From: JAXMDC01 sp046349035
GTDB taxonomy: Bacteria > Pseudomonadota > Alphaproteobacteria > Rhizobiales > Kaistiaceae
Direction: 5' to 3'
Assembly: GCA_046349035.1 (NCBI GenBank)
Contig: JAXMDC010000002.1
Location: 310,001-374,000 of the forward strand
DNA length: 64,000 bases
Below are positions 7,210 through 14,875 of the stretch, one piece after another (position 1 is the stretch's first letter; the number at the start of each line of letters is the position of its first letter). Under the pieces are notes generated by a model. That model worked only from the letters and a program-made list of their open reading frames with translations. It was not told the origin of the DNA and did no database searches. The position numbers were made by a program, and so were the translations under genes.

Positions 7210-8193
7210 TTACTCCGCCGCCGGGCGATTCGTCACTACCGGACGCCCGCCCGCAGCAGCCGCGATATTGCCCGCGCCGCCCTTGGGCGGCTCCGGCTTG
7301 ATGTAGTCGCTCTTGCCGATGTCGGCCTTGCCGAGATCGCTCTTGCCGAGATCGGGCTTGGCGAAGTCGCTCTTGCCGAAGTCGCTTTTTCCGAGGTCAG
7401 GCTTCGGCGGCTCGCTGAATGCTCCGCCGAGCGGCCGCTCCAGGCGCCGCCGCGTATCGATCATGTCCACCAGGCCGACGCGATCGTACTCGGCGAAGAC
7501 GTTGTGCAGCCAGTGGCGGACATAGCCCCTGAGCACGAAGGAGAACGGCGCGTCGCGCCCTTCCGGCAGGCGGTTGGCGATGAAGTTGGAGAACGAGACG
7601 CCGGCGAGTTCGACCTGCTCGCAGGCGAGTTCGTTCAGGCGCTTCACCTCGATCTCCTTCACCCCCTTGATGCGCTTGAAATAAGCGTTGGTGGTGGTCG
7701 GGTCCCAGTCGAAGAAGGTGGTGTTGTTGATGAAGTTCTTGACCAGGATATGCGGCACCCCGGCGAGCAGCTCGGCGGTGTGGGCGATCTCGTCCAGCGA
7801 GCCGATTGAGGGGCCGAGAATGTGGAAGAGAATGACGTTGTAGTCGCCGCGCTGCGTGGCATCGAGGAAGCCGATGTCGCGCATCGCCATCAGCGTCGTC
7901 AGCAGCTGGCCGGCGCGCACGTCGATGATCGTCGTCTCGCCCTGACGCAGCGTGTCGAAGATCGCCATCTGGTCGGACGCGGCGGTGATGTCGACGACGC
8001 GCGTCAGATCGGGATGGAAGCGCTTCAAGGCGCCGCGCGGCGTCTCGGTATCGAAGGCCCGGCGCGGGATGGCCTTGGCCTCCAGATAATCGAGGAGCGT
8101 CCGCGTGACTGTGGTCTTGCCCACCCCGCCCTTATCGGCGCCGACCAGAATGATCGTCGGCTTACTCATGGAACCCTCCGGACTCTTTGCCAT
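7210..8193 (-). CDS. ParA/MinD-like P-loop ATPase, paralog B, with repeat tail
   Basis: A 327-residue protein with KPTIILVGADKGGVGKTTVT, a full deviant Walker A (KGGVGKTT), and TTIIDVRAGQLLTTL in the switch/Walker B position. The C-terminal 60 residues contain a run of five-residue units of the form K-S/P-D-L/F-G (KSDFG, KSDFA, KPDLG, KSDLG, KADIG). This low-complexity tail is unusual for the family. Two starts are plausible: the ATG at 8193 (GAGGAGG upstream) and one at 8169 (GGAGGG upstream). Together with the downstream paralog it may position a cell-envelope or surface complex, which is inference. Confidence 0.8.
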   Translation of the reverse strand: MAKSPEGSMSKPTIILVGADKGGVGKTTVTRTLLDYLEAKAIPRRAFDTETPRGALKRFHPDLTRVVDITAASDQMAIFDTLRQGETTIIDVRAGQLLTTLMAMRDIGFLDATQRGDYNVILFHILGPSIGSLDEIAHTAELLAGVPHILVKNFINNTTFFDWDPTTTNAYFKRIKGVKEIEVKRLNELACEQVELAGVSFSNFIANRLPEGRDAPFSFVLRGYVRHWLHNVFAEYDRVGLVDMIDTRRRLERPLGGAFSEPPKPDLGKSDFGKSDFAKPDLGKSDLGKADIGKSDYIKPEPPKGGAGNIAAAAGGRPVVTNRPAAE

Positions 8194-8730
8194 TGCCCGC
8201 CTCCTCAGCCGCCTGCCTCAGTGTCTATTCGGTCGGAGTCGCCCCCGGCCATCGTTAACCCCGGCCATGCTTAACCGCCGCGCGGGCGGGCAGGGCCGAA
8301 CTAGAGGGTGAGGTCGGGAATTGGGCCGGATGGATTCCGGACGGCCCGACGCCGTGCGCCCCCTCGTTTATCTCCGCCGCCGATTGTCTCCGCCGCCTGT
8401 CCGCCGCCCGGTCGTCGCGTCGCGCTGGTTGCCGCTGCGCCTTCGACACCGAGTGGCCGTGTAACAACTGTCCGCCCTGCCGCGCCGATTTTCGCCGCGC
8501 GTTCTGTCGCGGGCGATGCGCGCCGCGGGGCGGCCGCATGCTTAACGTCTCAGTTGTGGCCTAACGCCCACACCGAGTCGAATCCCTTTTTGTGGATCGC
8601 CGCTTTTGCGGCGCAATTCAGCCACCCACGCCGTCATTGCCCAACCCTTCCGGCAAATCTTCAGCCAAATCGTGGCCGAACCGCGCAGCGGCTGGGGCGG
8701 AACGGTGGCAGCGGTCCTGCCCGCGCGGTT
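8194..8730. other. Intergenic region upstream of the ATPase pair
   Basis: About 540 bases with no supported gene. The long rightward open frame that crosses it is antisense to the MFS gene and low-complexity. Several TTAAC elements (near 8256, 8272, 8542) and a CGCCGC-tttt-GCGGCG hairpin near 8600 are visible. No spacing matched a known operator. Confidence 0.4.
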
Positions 8731-9114
8731 CTACCGGTCGACCGTCACCGTGACCGTGCCCTTCAGGCGCACGACGCCGCCGGCCGCCGTACGGCCCTGG
8801 CCGCTGAGCGCGAAGCGGTCGCTACCGGTGAAGGCGGCATCGGCCTTGTAAGTGAAGGTGCCGCCGCTGACGGTGAGGACGCCGTGCGCGGGCGCGGCAT
8901 CGATCGCGAGCGACGCTGCCGCAAGGTTGTTGCCGGGGTCGGCGAAGATCGTCGCGGTGCAGCTGTCGCCGCGCCCCGCGGTAAGCTCGGCCGTGCCGCC
9001 TGTGGCGCTGCTCGCCCATCCGGTGCTGGCTCGGAAGCGACAGGCGGCGGAGGCATCGCTGGCGCCGAGAAGGACAAGGGCCGCCAAGGCAGCGGCGCAG
9101 GATCGCGCGGACAT
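8731..9114 (-). CDS. Small secreted Ig-like beta-sandwich protein
   Basis: A 127-residue protein with a signal peptide (AALAALVLLGASDASA). The mature part contains one beta-rich domain with PAHGVLTVSGGTFTYKADAA and FTGSDRFALSGQG. This follows the pattern of cadherin-like or Ig-like modules (a GxxTV..G.FTY..D..F.G.D.F motif). Two Cys (ACRF, DSCT) may pair. A related layout appears in the small protein at 16711-17043. No catalytic motif was found. It is likely periplasmic or surface-associated. Confidence 0.75.
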   Translation of the reverse strand: MSARSCAAALAALVLLGASDASAACRFRASTGWASSATGGTAELTAGRGDSCTATIFADPGNNLAAASLAIDAAPAHGVLTVSGGTFTYKADAAFTGSDRFALSGQGRTAAGGVVRLKGTVTVTVDR

Positions 9115-9159
9115 GGCGCCTCTCTGCGCCTCGCTGCCGGCGGAGGCAAGGGGCCTCGC

Positions 9160-10704
9160 CTAGGCCGCGCTTCCGAGCCGCCCGCGGCCGCGCAGGGCGC
9201 GAAAGCAGAGGACCGCGACGGCGGTCAGCGCTGCCGCGGCGAAGAACGCCACCACATGAAAGGCCGAAAGGAACGCGCCCTCGGCCGTTGCCCGGAGCGC
9301 TTCGCCTGCCGCGGGAGGAAGAGTCGGCGCAACCGCCGCGGCGCCGGCGAGATCCTCCGCGGCGCGCGCTGCGACGCCTGGCGGCAGGCCGCTCAGCGCG
9401 TCGCCGAGGCCGGCGCGGTAGACGGCGATACCGATGCTGCCGAGGACGGCAATGCCAAGCGAGAAGGCGAGGTCGCCGGCGATCTGCAGGACGGCGCCGG
9501 CCGATCCGGCCCTGTCCTTCGGCGCCGCGCCGATGACGACGTCGGTCGAGAGTGCCACCATCGGCGCGCAGCCGAGCTGGTAGAAGGCGAAGGCGGCGAC
9601 GAGGACGAGCAGCCATTCCGGCCCGCCGATGACGGCAAGCACAAGAAGCCCGCCGACCGCAACGGCGAGCCCGGCGGCAATGAACGGCCCGATGGCGAAG
9701 CGCCGGGCGACGAGGGGGGCGGTGAGCACGCCCGCCATCATCGCTACCGGCCCCGGCAGCATGACCAGGCCCGCCGCCAGCGGCGAGAGGCGGGCGACCA
9801 GCTGCGCATACTGCGAGACGAACAGCATCACCGATCCAGTCGAGGCGACGAGGAAGTTGGCGGCGAGCATGGCGCTGAATGCCGGGGCGCGGAAAAGACC
9901 GAGATCGAGAAGCGGATGTTCAAGTCGCCGCTGCCGGACCGCAAAGGCGACGCCGAAGGCAAGGCCGGCAACCAGCGCCGCCAGCAGCGGCCACGCGAAA
10001 CCGCCGCGCGCCGTCTCCTTGATGGCGTAGACGACCGGCAGGATCGCCGCCAGCGACAGTGCGACGCTGAGGAGGTCGAGCGGCCCGGCATGATCGGCCC
10101 GCCGTTCAGGCAACAGCGCCGGCCCGAAGAGAAGCAGCGGCACCATCGCCGGCACGCCGAGCAGGAACACCGAGCCCCACCAGAAATGTTGCAGCATCGC
10201 GCCGCCGGCCAGCGGCCCGAGCGACATGCCGCCCATGAAGCAGGCCATCCAGATGCCGATGGCGAAGGCGCGTTCCTTGGGATTGGCGAAGAGCGTCGAG
10301 ATGAGGCCTAGGATCGCCGGCGAGATGGTGGCGCCGGCGACCCCGAGGACGGCGCGGGCGGCGATCAGCAGCGGCACGTTCGGGGAAAAGGCCGCCGCTA
10401 CCGACGCCAAAGCAAAAGCGCCGGCGCCGAGGAAAAGCACCTTGCGGCTCCCGGCGCGGTCGGCGAGCGAACCCATGGTGATCGAGAAGCCGGCGAGCAT
10501 GAACCCGTAGATGTCCATGATCCACAGGCTCTGGCTGCTGGTCGCGCCGAGCGCGATGCCGATCTGTGGCAGCGCCAGGATCATCACCGACACGTCGATG
10601 GCGATCAGCAGCGTCGGCAGCGCGAGGACGCCGAGCGCCAGCCAAGCGCGCGGCGGCGCCTTGGCAGGTGCGGTCAGGGCGAGGGGAGGGGCTATGGCGT
10701 CCAT
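9160..10704 (-). CDS. MFS drug/proton antiporter, DHA2 (14-TM) family
   Basis: A 514-residue integral membrane protein with about 14 hydrophobic segments. It shows DHA2 features: LIAIDVSVMILALPQIGIAL in TM1, WIMDIYGFMLAGFSITMGSL, the loop GSLADRAGSRKVLFLGA (motif A), and a proline-glycine-rich TM5 (ARAVLGVAGATISPAIL, motif C of exporters). The closest general type is SmvA/EmrB/QacA-like efflux of cationic or hydrophobic compounds. It lies downstream of an ArsR/SRPBCC pair on the same strand (89-base gap). The same repressor may therefore control it, but this is not certain. Confidence 0.9.
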   Translation of the reverse strand: MDAIAPPLALTAPAKAPPRAWLALGVLALPTLLIAIDVSVMILALPQIGIALGATSSQSLWIMDIYGFMLAGFSITMGSLADRAGSRKVLFLGAGAFALASVAAAFSPNVPLLIAARAVLGVAGATISPAILGLISTLFANPKERAFAIGIWMACFMGGMSLGPLAGGAMLQHFWWGSVFLLGVPAMVPLLLFGPALLPERRADHAGPLDLLSVALSLAAILPVVYAIKETARGGFAWPLLAALVAGLAFGVAFAVRQRRLEHPLLDLGLFRAPAFSAMLAANFLVASTGSVMLFVSQYAQLVARLSPLAAGLVMLPGPVAMMAGVLTAPLVARRFAIGPFIAAGLAVAVGGLLVLAVIGGPEWLLVLVAAFAFYQLGCAPMVALSTDVVIGAAPKDRAGSAGAVLQIAGDLAFSLGIAVLGSIGIAVYRAGLGDALSGLPPGVAARAAEDLAGAAAVAPTLPPAAGEALRATAEGAFLSAFHVVAFFAAAALTAVAVLCFRALRGRGRLGSAA

Positions 10705-10793
10705 GGTTTGCTCTTCTTAGCGCCTCACCGCGTAGGGCGCATGAACGGCGGGAGGCGAAAGCCAGACGCCGTCGGCCCAGCGCCCGCTCCGGT

Positions 10794-11273
10794 TCATGCC
10801 TTGACCGCGCCGCGGTCGAGCGCCGCCCCGAGCTGCGTCAGCAGACCCTCGGTGCCTTCCTTCCGCTGCCCGGCATTGTCGTAGCCGTCGAGATAGACGC
10901 CCTGCTCGGTGAAGACGAGGCGGGTCGCCTTGCCGCCGCTCTCGGGGCGCAATTCGACCGTCGTCAGCGACACCGAGATGTGCTTGTCGTCGAGATGCAT
11001 GTCGTAAGCGAAGATGATCCGCTCGTTCGCGACGATGTCCATGTAGCGGGACTCGAACGCGTGGATCGGACCGCCCTTCGGTCCGCCGCGGCTGGTTTCG
11101 CGGCCGCCGACGCGGAAATCCATCGTGCCCTCGTCCTGTCCCCATTCCGGCGGTCCGGAGAACCAGGTCTTCTTCGCCTGCGGCGTGGCGAAGGCGGCAA
11201 ACACCTTGGCCGGCGGGTGCCTGTAAACGCGCTCGATGACGAAGGTCTCGTGGACGGCACTGTGCTTGGTCAT
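10794..11273 (-). CDS. SRPBCC (AHSA1-type) domain protein
   Basis: A 159-residue single-domain protein. ETFVIERVYRHPPAKVFAAF opens the fold, PPEWGQDEGTMDFRVGGRE follows, and LVFTEQGVYLDGYDNAGQR matches the C-terminal helix region of AHSA1-like proteins. It probably binds a small ligand or modulates a partner; no active site is predictable. Its ATG overlaps the stop of the upstream arsR by four bases, as in the pairs at 1-744 and 45320-46125. An MFS exporter follows on the same strand, which hints at a role in handling a toxic organic compound. Confidence 0.9.
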   Translation of the reverse strand: MTKHSAVHETFVIERVYRHPPAKVFAAFATPQAKKTWFSGPPEWGQDEGTMDFRVGGRETSRGGPKGGPIHAFESRYMDIVANERIIFAYDMHLDDKHISVSLTTVELRPESGGKATRLVFTEQGVYLDGYDNAGQRKEGTEGLLTQLGAALDRGAVKA

Positions 11274-11671
11274 GACGGCTTCCTTGGTTTGGGGGTGGTC
11301 TTGCGGGTTGAAGGACGGCGGCTTTTGCGTGCGGGCACTGTGTCGGCAGCACCGGCATCGAGAAAGGCGCCGAGGCGGTCGAGCTTCTCCTCCCAGAAGG
11401 CGCGGCGCTCGGCGAACCAGCGTTCGGCGGCGCTCAGCGCCTTGGCCTCGACCCGGCAGGTGCGCACGCGCCCCACCTTCACCGAGGAGACGAGGCCGCT
11501 CTCCTCCAGCACCTTGAGGTGCTGGACGATGCCGGGCAGCGACATGGCGAAGGGCTGCGCCAGTTCACTGACGCTGGCCGGCCCTCGCGTCAGCCGCTCC
11601 ACCATCGCGCGCCGCGCCGGATCGGCGAGGGCGGCAAAGACGTGATCGAGGGAGACTTGATAGTTAAGCAT
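11270..11671 (-). CDS. ArsR-family repressor of the SRPBCC-linked type
   Basis: The start chosen (ATG at 11671) gives 133 aa beginning MLNYQVSLDHVFAALADPAR, which matches the usual start of this subgroup. An in-frame ATG 90 bases upstream would add a non-conserved extension. The HTH reads SLPGIVQHLKVLEESGLV, followed by the wing RTCRVEAKAL. The tail is Arg/Lys/Pro-rich and likely disordered. The start codon lies inside the perfect 16-base palindrome at 11664-11679, so repressor binding would block transcription or initiation directly. It shares an operon with the SRPBCC gene. Confidence 0.88.
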   Translation of the reverse strand: MLNYQVSLDHVFAALADPARRAMVERLTRGPASVSELAQPFAMSLPGIVQHLKVLEESGLVSSVKVGRVRTCRVEAKALSAAERWFAERRAFWEEKLDRLGAFLDAGAADTVPARKSRRPSTRKTTPKPRKPS

Positions 11672-11679
11672 ATGCTTAA
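11664..11679. promoter_or_regulatory. Perfect palindrome, probable ArsR operator
   Basis: TTAAGCATATGCTTAA is a perfect 16-base inverted repeat that includes the ATG start of the arsR gene. It is A+T-rich against a GC-rich background, as expected for a winged-helix dimer site. Function as operator is inferred from position. Confidence 0.7.
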
Positions 11680-11822
11680 GTAATGCCTCGAACTGGAAGG
11701 TGTCAAGGGGGAGGGAGGGTTCGCTAGGCGACGCGACGACCGGCGCGCGTTCGATTGGCATCGAAAACGGGATCGGCTTAGCTGGCTGACTTGGCCCGAC
11801 TCACTGCCGGAGCTCACTGCCT

Positions 11823-12215
11823 ATGACCACCGACCTCAGATACCTGGCCTTCACCGCGATCCTGACGGCTTCGCTATGGATTCCCTACATAGCCGCGCAG
11901 GTGATGCTGAACGGCTTCCTTCGCCCGGAGAATTATGTGAACCCGGCCCAGCGGCCCGTGCCGTTCTGGGCGCAGCGCGCCGACCGCGTCTACCTCAACG
12001 CGATCGAGACTTTCGCGCCCTTCGCCGTGCTCGTCATCCTGATCCACCTGACCGGCAAGGCGAACGCGACGACAGCGTTTTGGACGACCTGGTTCTTCTG
12101 GATGCGCGTCGCCCATGCCGTCGTTTACTGGGCGGCTATTCCGTACGTCCGAACGGCGGTCTTCACGCTCGGCTATATCGCGGTGGTCGGACTGTTCTGG
12201 GAGGTCATCCGCTAA
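11823..12215 (+). CDS. MAPEG-family membrane protein
   Basis: A 130-residue protein with four hydrophobic segments. MAPEG proteins are small trimeric membrane enzymes of eicosanoid/glutathione metabolism in animals; bacterial members are mostly uncharacterised glutathione-linked proteins. ADRVYLNAIETFAPFAVLVI matches the conserved R-xx-NxxE-xxP-F motif (Asn and Glu before a Pro-containing helix). RVAHAVVYWAAIPYVRT matches the R-xxH-xxxY motif. A GGAG element precedes the ATG by about ten bases. It is transcribed away from the arsR gene. Confidence 0.9.
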   Translation: MTTDLRYLAFTAILTASLWIPYIAAQVMLNGFLRPENYVNPAQRPVPFWAQRADRVYLNAIETFAPFAVLVILIHLTGKANATTAFWTTWFFWMRVAHAVVYWAAIPYVRTAVFTLGYIAVVGLFWEVIR

Positions 12216-12305
12216 CGGCGGAGGCGGCTCGAGCGGCGGCCGGGTGGTGCTATAGTTTCGCGTCCAGACCGGGAGTCGCGCCTGCGGGCGTTTGGCTCGA
12301 CGACG

Positions 12306-12563
12306 ATGCGGCTTTCACAACTCAGCCCTTACGCCCTCTGGGGCGCGGCGATCCTCGGCGCCCTCGTCGGCTTCGGCACGCACGGGGTCGGCGGCGGCAT
12401 CGTCGGCGCGCCGGGCGGCGCGCTCGCCGCCTGGGCGCTCGGCGAGGCAATGCGGGTTTTCGCCCGGCCTTTCATCGGCGTCGCCCGCACCGGCGGGATC
12501 GTCGCGCTCCTCGCCGCAGCGGCGTGGCTGGCGTGGCAATTGTGGGACGTCGGCCGGCCGTAG
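12306..12563 (+). CDS. Small two-TM membrane protein
   Basis: An 85-residue protein with two hydrophobic segments (LWGAAILGALVGFGTHGVGG and VALLAAAAWLAWQLWDVG) and a Gly/Ala-rich linker. No family recognised. The upstream sequence contains TGCTATAGTTTCGC near 12247, a plausible -10 region. It may be an inner-membrane accessory protein; its neighbours give no functional clue. Confidence 0.55.
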   Translation: MRLSQLSPYALWGAAILGALVGFGTHGVGGGIVGAPGGALAAWALGEAMRVFARPFIGVARTGGIVALLAAAAWLAWQLWDVGRP

Positions 12564-12602
12564 GGTCGGCAACCCTGCCCGACGGGAGCGCCGCGCCGCC
12601 GC

Positions 12603-13268
12603 CTAATCAACCACCGCCAGGGCAAAGCCGTCCCAGCCCTTCTCGCCGACCGTCTGCACCGCGGTGGCGGTAAGGCGGGGCTCGGCGGCAGCGGCGTCGA
12701 AGAAGCGCTGCGTCCCTCGGACCTTCGGGTCCTTGGTCTCGGGGTCGACGATGCGGCCCTCGCGGCCGATGTTGTCGCAAACGATCACCGTCCCCGGACG
12801 TGACAGCTTCACCGCCCAGCCGAGATACTCGGCGTTGCTCTCCTTGTCGGCGTCGATGAAGACGAGGTCGAACGGTCCAGCGCGCTCCTTGAGGAGGAGG
12901 GGCAGCGTGTCGAGCGCCCGGCCGACGCGGATCTCGACCAGGCCGGCGACGCCGGCCCGCTCGAGATTGGCGCGGGCGACCGTGGCGTGCGCCGCCACCG
13001 CCTCCAGCGAGATCAGCTTGCCGTCGCGGGGTAGCGCGCGGGCGAGCGAGATCGTCGAATAGCCGCCGAGCGTGCCGATCTCGAGAATGCGACGCGCCCC
13101 GGCCATGCGCGCGAAGAGCTGCAGCATCCGTCCCTGCAGCGGCGAAACGTCGATCGCCGGCAGGCCGGCGGCGCGGTTGGCAGTGAGCGCCGCTTCCAGC
13201 GCCGGGTCGGCCTTAAGCAGCTTCCCGGCGAGATAGGCATCGACGGCGCGGAAGGACTCGTCGTTCAT
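12603..13268 (-). CDS. Class I SAM-dependent O-methyltransferase (type 3 family)
   Basis: A 221-residue protein matching catechol/caffeoyl-CoA-type O-methyltransferases. Motif I is ILEIGTLGGYSTISLA (about 61-76), the acidic SAM-ribose position is LISLEAV, and FDLVFIDADKESN supplies the metal-binding Asp. VIVCDNIGREGRIVDPE provides the D-N metal ligands, so a divalent cation is expected. The ATG at 13268 is preferred over an upstream extension that lacks family similarity. The natural substrate (a catechol-like or small phenolic compound) cannot be predicted. Confidence 0.92.
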   Translation of the reverse strand: MNDESFRAVDAYLAGKLLKADPALEAALTANRAAGLPAIDVSPLQGRMLQLFARMAGARRILEIGTLGGYSTISLARALPRDGKLISLEAVAAHATVARANLERAGVAGLVEIRVGRALDTLPLLLKERAGPFDLVFIDADKESNAEYLGWAVKLSRPGTVIVCDNIGREGRIVDPETKDPKVRGTQRFFDAAAAEPRLTATAVQTVGEKGWDGFALAVVD

Positions 13269-13568
13269 GGGAGGCTCCGAAGGCGGGTGCGGCTTGGCGC
13301 CGGGGCGGTAGCGCTTGGCGCATCGGGCGGTCCGGGTCAACCCGCGTTTTGGGCGACGCAAGCCGCGCGTCGCCGTCCCGCCGACATGGACAAGATGTAA
13401 TCGAGGAGTAGCGAAGATTACCGCGAATTTAGTCTTGGTTCATCCCAGGTTCAACGCGCGGAAACGATGATCTCCCCGTCGCGCTGAAGAACAAAGTCGG
13501 CGCGGCGAAGACAAAGAACCTCAACCCGCCGGCGCGCACTGACCGCCGCCCGAACAGGAGACCTCGTT
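13269..13568. other. Divergent upstream region with GTTCA direct repeat
   Basis: No gene seen. It separates the leftward methyltransferase from a rightward small exported protein and contains two GGTTCA half-sites 11 bases apart, listed separately. Confidence 0.45.
13437..13453 (+). promoter_or_regulatory. GGTTCA-N5-GGTTCA direct repeat
   Basis: GGTTCATCCCAGGTTCA gives two half-sites on the same face of the helix (11-base period). That is the arrangement used by OmpR-family response regulators. Similar GTTCA-N6-GTTCA sites lie on the minus strand before two caspase-fold genes (28904-28919 and 31439-31454). Confidence 0.5.
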
Positions 13569-13811
13569 ATGTCCGCTCTTCGTCCCCGCGCCGTCCTTGC
13601 CACCGCCCTCGTAGGCATGCTCGCCTTTGGCGGCGGCTATGTCGTCGCCGCGCAGCCGCACATGCAGTCGGCGCTCGGCGCGTTGCAGGGCGCCCGCGCC
13701 CAGCTCGTCGACGCCACCGCCGACAAGGCGGGCCACCGTATCAAGGCGATCGCCCTCGTCGACGACGCCATCCGCGAAGTCCGCCTCGGCATCGTCGCCG
13801 GCGCGTTCTGA
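13569..13811 (+). CDS. Small exported helical protein
   Basis: An 80-residue product. It has an N-terminal signal or anchor (AVLATALVGMLAFGGGYVVA) followed by QPHMQSALGALQGARAQLVD and KAGHRIKAIALVDDAIREVR. Short exported proteins with this A/L-D-A-I-x-E-V helix pair are common in Alphaproteobacteria and uncharacterised. It probably forms a small helical hairpin in the periplasm. AGGAG lies about nine bases before the ATG. A GTTCA direct repeat upstream suggests control by a two-component regulator. Confidence 0.7.
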   Translation: MSALRPRAVLATALVGMLAFGGGYVVAAQPHMQSALGALQGARAQLVDATADKAGHRIKAIALVDDAIREVRLGIVAGAF

Positions 13812-13924
13812 GCCATCTCCGCCACGCCCGTCTCCGCCGCCGCGGAGACGGGGTGCCGCGTCCGGTTGTTGCGCCACGTCACCACCTCTCTATGGTAGCG
13901 CCGCACCACCAGGAGGGACGAGAG

Positions 13925-14356
13925 ATGAACCGGCTACGAATGGGGGCGATCTGGGTGATCGTGGCGTTACTAATCGTCGCGCTTTTCAATCTCTTTCAGT
14001 CCAACCCGACCTCGGTGATCGCCGAGAGGAACTATTCGCAGTTTTTGGCCGATGTTGCCAAAGGCGCGGTGCGATCGGTGCGCCTTGCCGGGCCGCTAAT
14101 CGCTGTCGTGCCGACCCAGGAGCTGCCCTACCGGACCTACGCGCCCAGCGACCCCGATCTCGTGCAGCGCCTCATCGACGGCGGCGTTACCATATCGGCG
14201 GTGCCGGCGTCGGACGGCCAGACATCTCTGCTCGCCGTATTGGTCAATTGGCTTCCGTGGTTGCTCTTCTTGTTCGCCTGCGTCGTGCCGCTGTGGCGCC
14301 TGGTCCGAGCCGTCGAGAGAATCGAGCGAGTGACGGGCTTTCGCGGCGCTACCTGA
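13925..14356 (+). CDS. Orphan FtsH extracellular-domain protein lacking ATPase and protease
   Basis: A 143-residue protein. TM1 (about 7-24) is followed by a periplasmic domain beginning ERNYSQFLADVAKGAVRSVR, the hallmark of FtsH_ext (YSxFLxxVxxGxVxxV). It continues with PYRTYAPSDPDLVQRLIDGG, then TM2 (NWLPWLLFLFACVVPLW), and stops about 20 residues later. Full FtsH has about 450 further residues (AAA+ and zinc protease); no remnant follows downstream, so this is a standalone domain rather than a simple frameshift. It could mix with FtsH hexamers as a modulator (inference). Confidence 0.75.
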   Translation: MNRLRMGAIWVIVALLIVALFNLFQSNPTSVIAERNYSQFLADVAKGAVRSVRLAGPLIAVVPTQELPYRTYAPSDPDLVQRLIDGGVTISAVPASDGQTSLLAVLVNWLPWLLFLFACVVPLWRLVRAVERIERVTGFRGAT

Positions 14357-14547
14357 GGGACGGGCGCCTGACAGATGCGGCGGTCGAACGACCCCTCCGG
14401 ACCCCGTTTCTAAAACCGCGGCGCCCGGGATCGCGAAGGCCTCCGACACGCGGTAGTGGGTGCGGTTGAGGGCCAAGGACGGCTATCGCCTCCAGGCTCG
14501 GCCGCGGGGTAATGTGAAGGTACGCTTGGTGCGGGGGAGAGAAGGCT

Positions 14548-14871
14548 TTGACGGGCGAAACGGTTCTCGCGCTCGGCGTCCTTGCCGCCGTGGTCGCCTT
14601 CTTCGGCGGTGCGCTCCAGCGCTCCCTGTCCTCTGCGCGTGGAAAACGAGCGCACGATTCCGGCGATAGCAGCGACAGCTGGACAGCCAGCGGCACGAGC
14701 GCCGTCGGCAATGACGGCACATACTCTCACTCTCACCACGGCGGGCATCACGGTCATGCCGGGCACGGCCATGGCCACCACGGCAGCCACGACTCCTCCA
14801 GTGGAAGCGACTCCGGCAGCAGCGGCGACTCCGGCGGCGGTGGCGATAGCGGCGGTGGGGGCGGCGACTGA
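14548..14871 (+). CDS. Membrane-anchored His/Ser/Gly-rich low-complexity protein
   Basis: A 107-residue frame starting at TTG behind a GGGGGAGAGAAGG element. One transmembrane helix (TVLALGVLAAVVAFFGGAL) is followed by a basic patch and then a low-complexity tail. The tail has a His cluster (SHHGGHHGHAGHGHGHHGSH) and Asp/Ser/Gly repeats. The His cluster could bind Ni, Zn or Cu. No enzyme domain is seen. Similar TPM-like tails (Gly-rich ends after a membrane helix) exist, but no TPM domain is present. Coding status is supported by the ribosome binding site. Confidence 0.6.
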   Translation: MTGETVLALGVLAAVVAFFGGALQRSLSSARGKRAHDSGDSSDSWTASGTSAVGNDGTYSHSHHGGHHGHAGHGHGHHGSHDSSSGSDSGSSGDSGGGGDSGGGGGD

Positions 14872-14875
14872 AGTC

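Noticed and set aside
8250..8280. CtrA binding site (TTAA-N7-TTAA)
   Set aside because: The two TTAA elements are 12 bases apart, not seven.
8308..10311. 667-codon rightward frame across the MFS gene
   Set aside because: Composed of Arg/Gly/Ala/Glu low complexity and antisense to a 14-TM transporter with clear motifs; no ribosome binding site.
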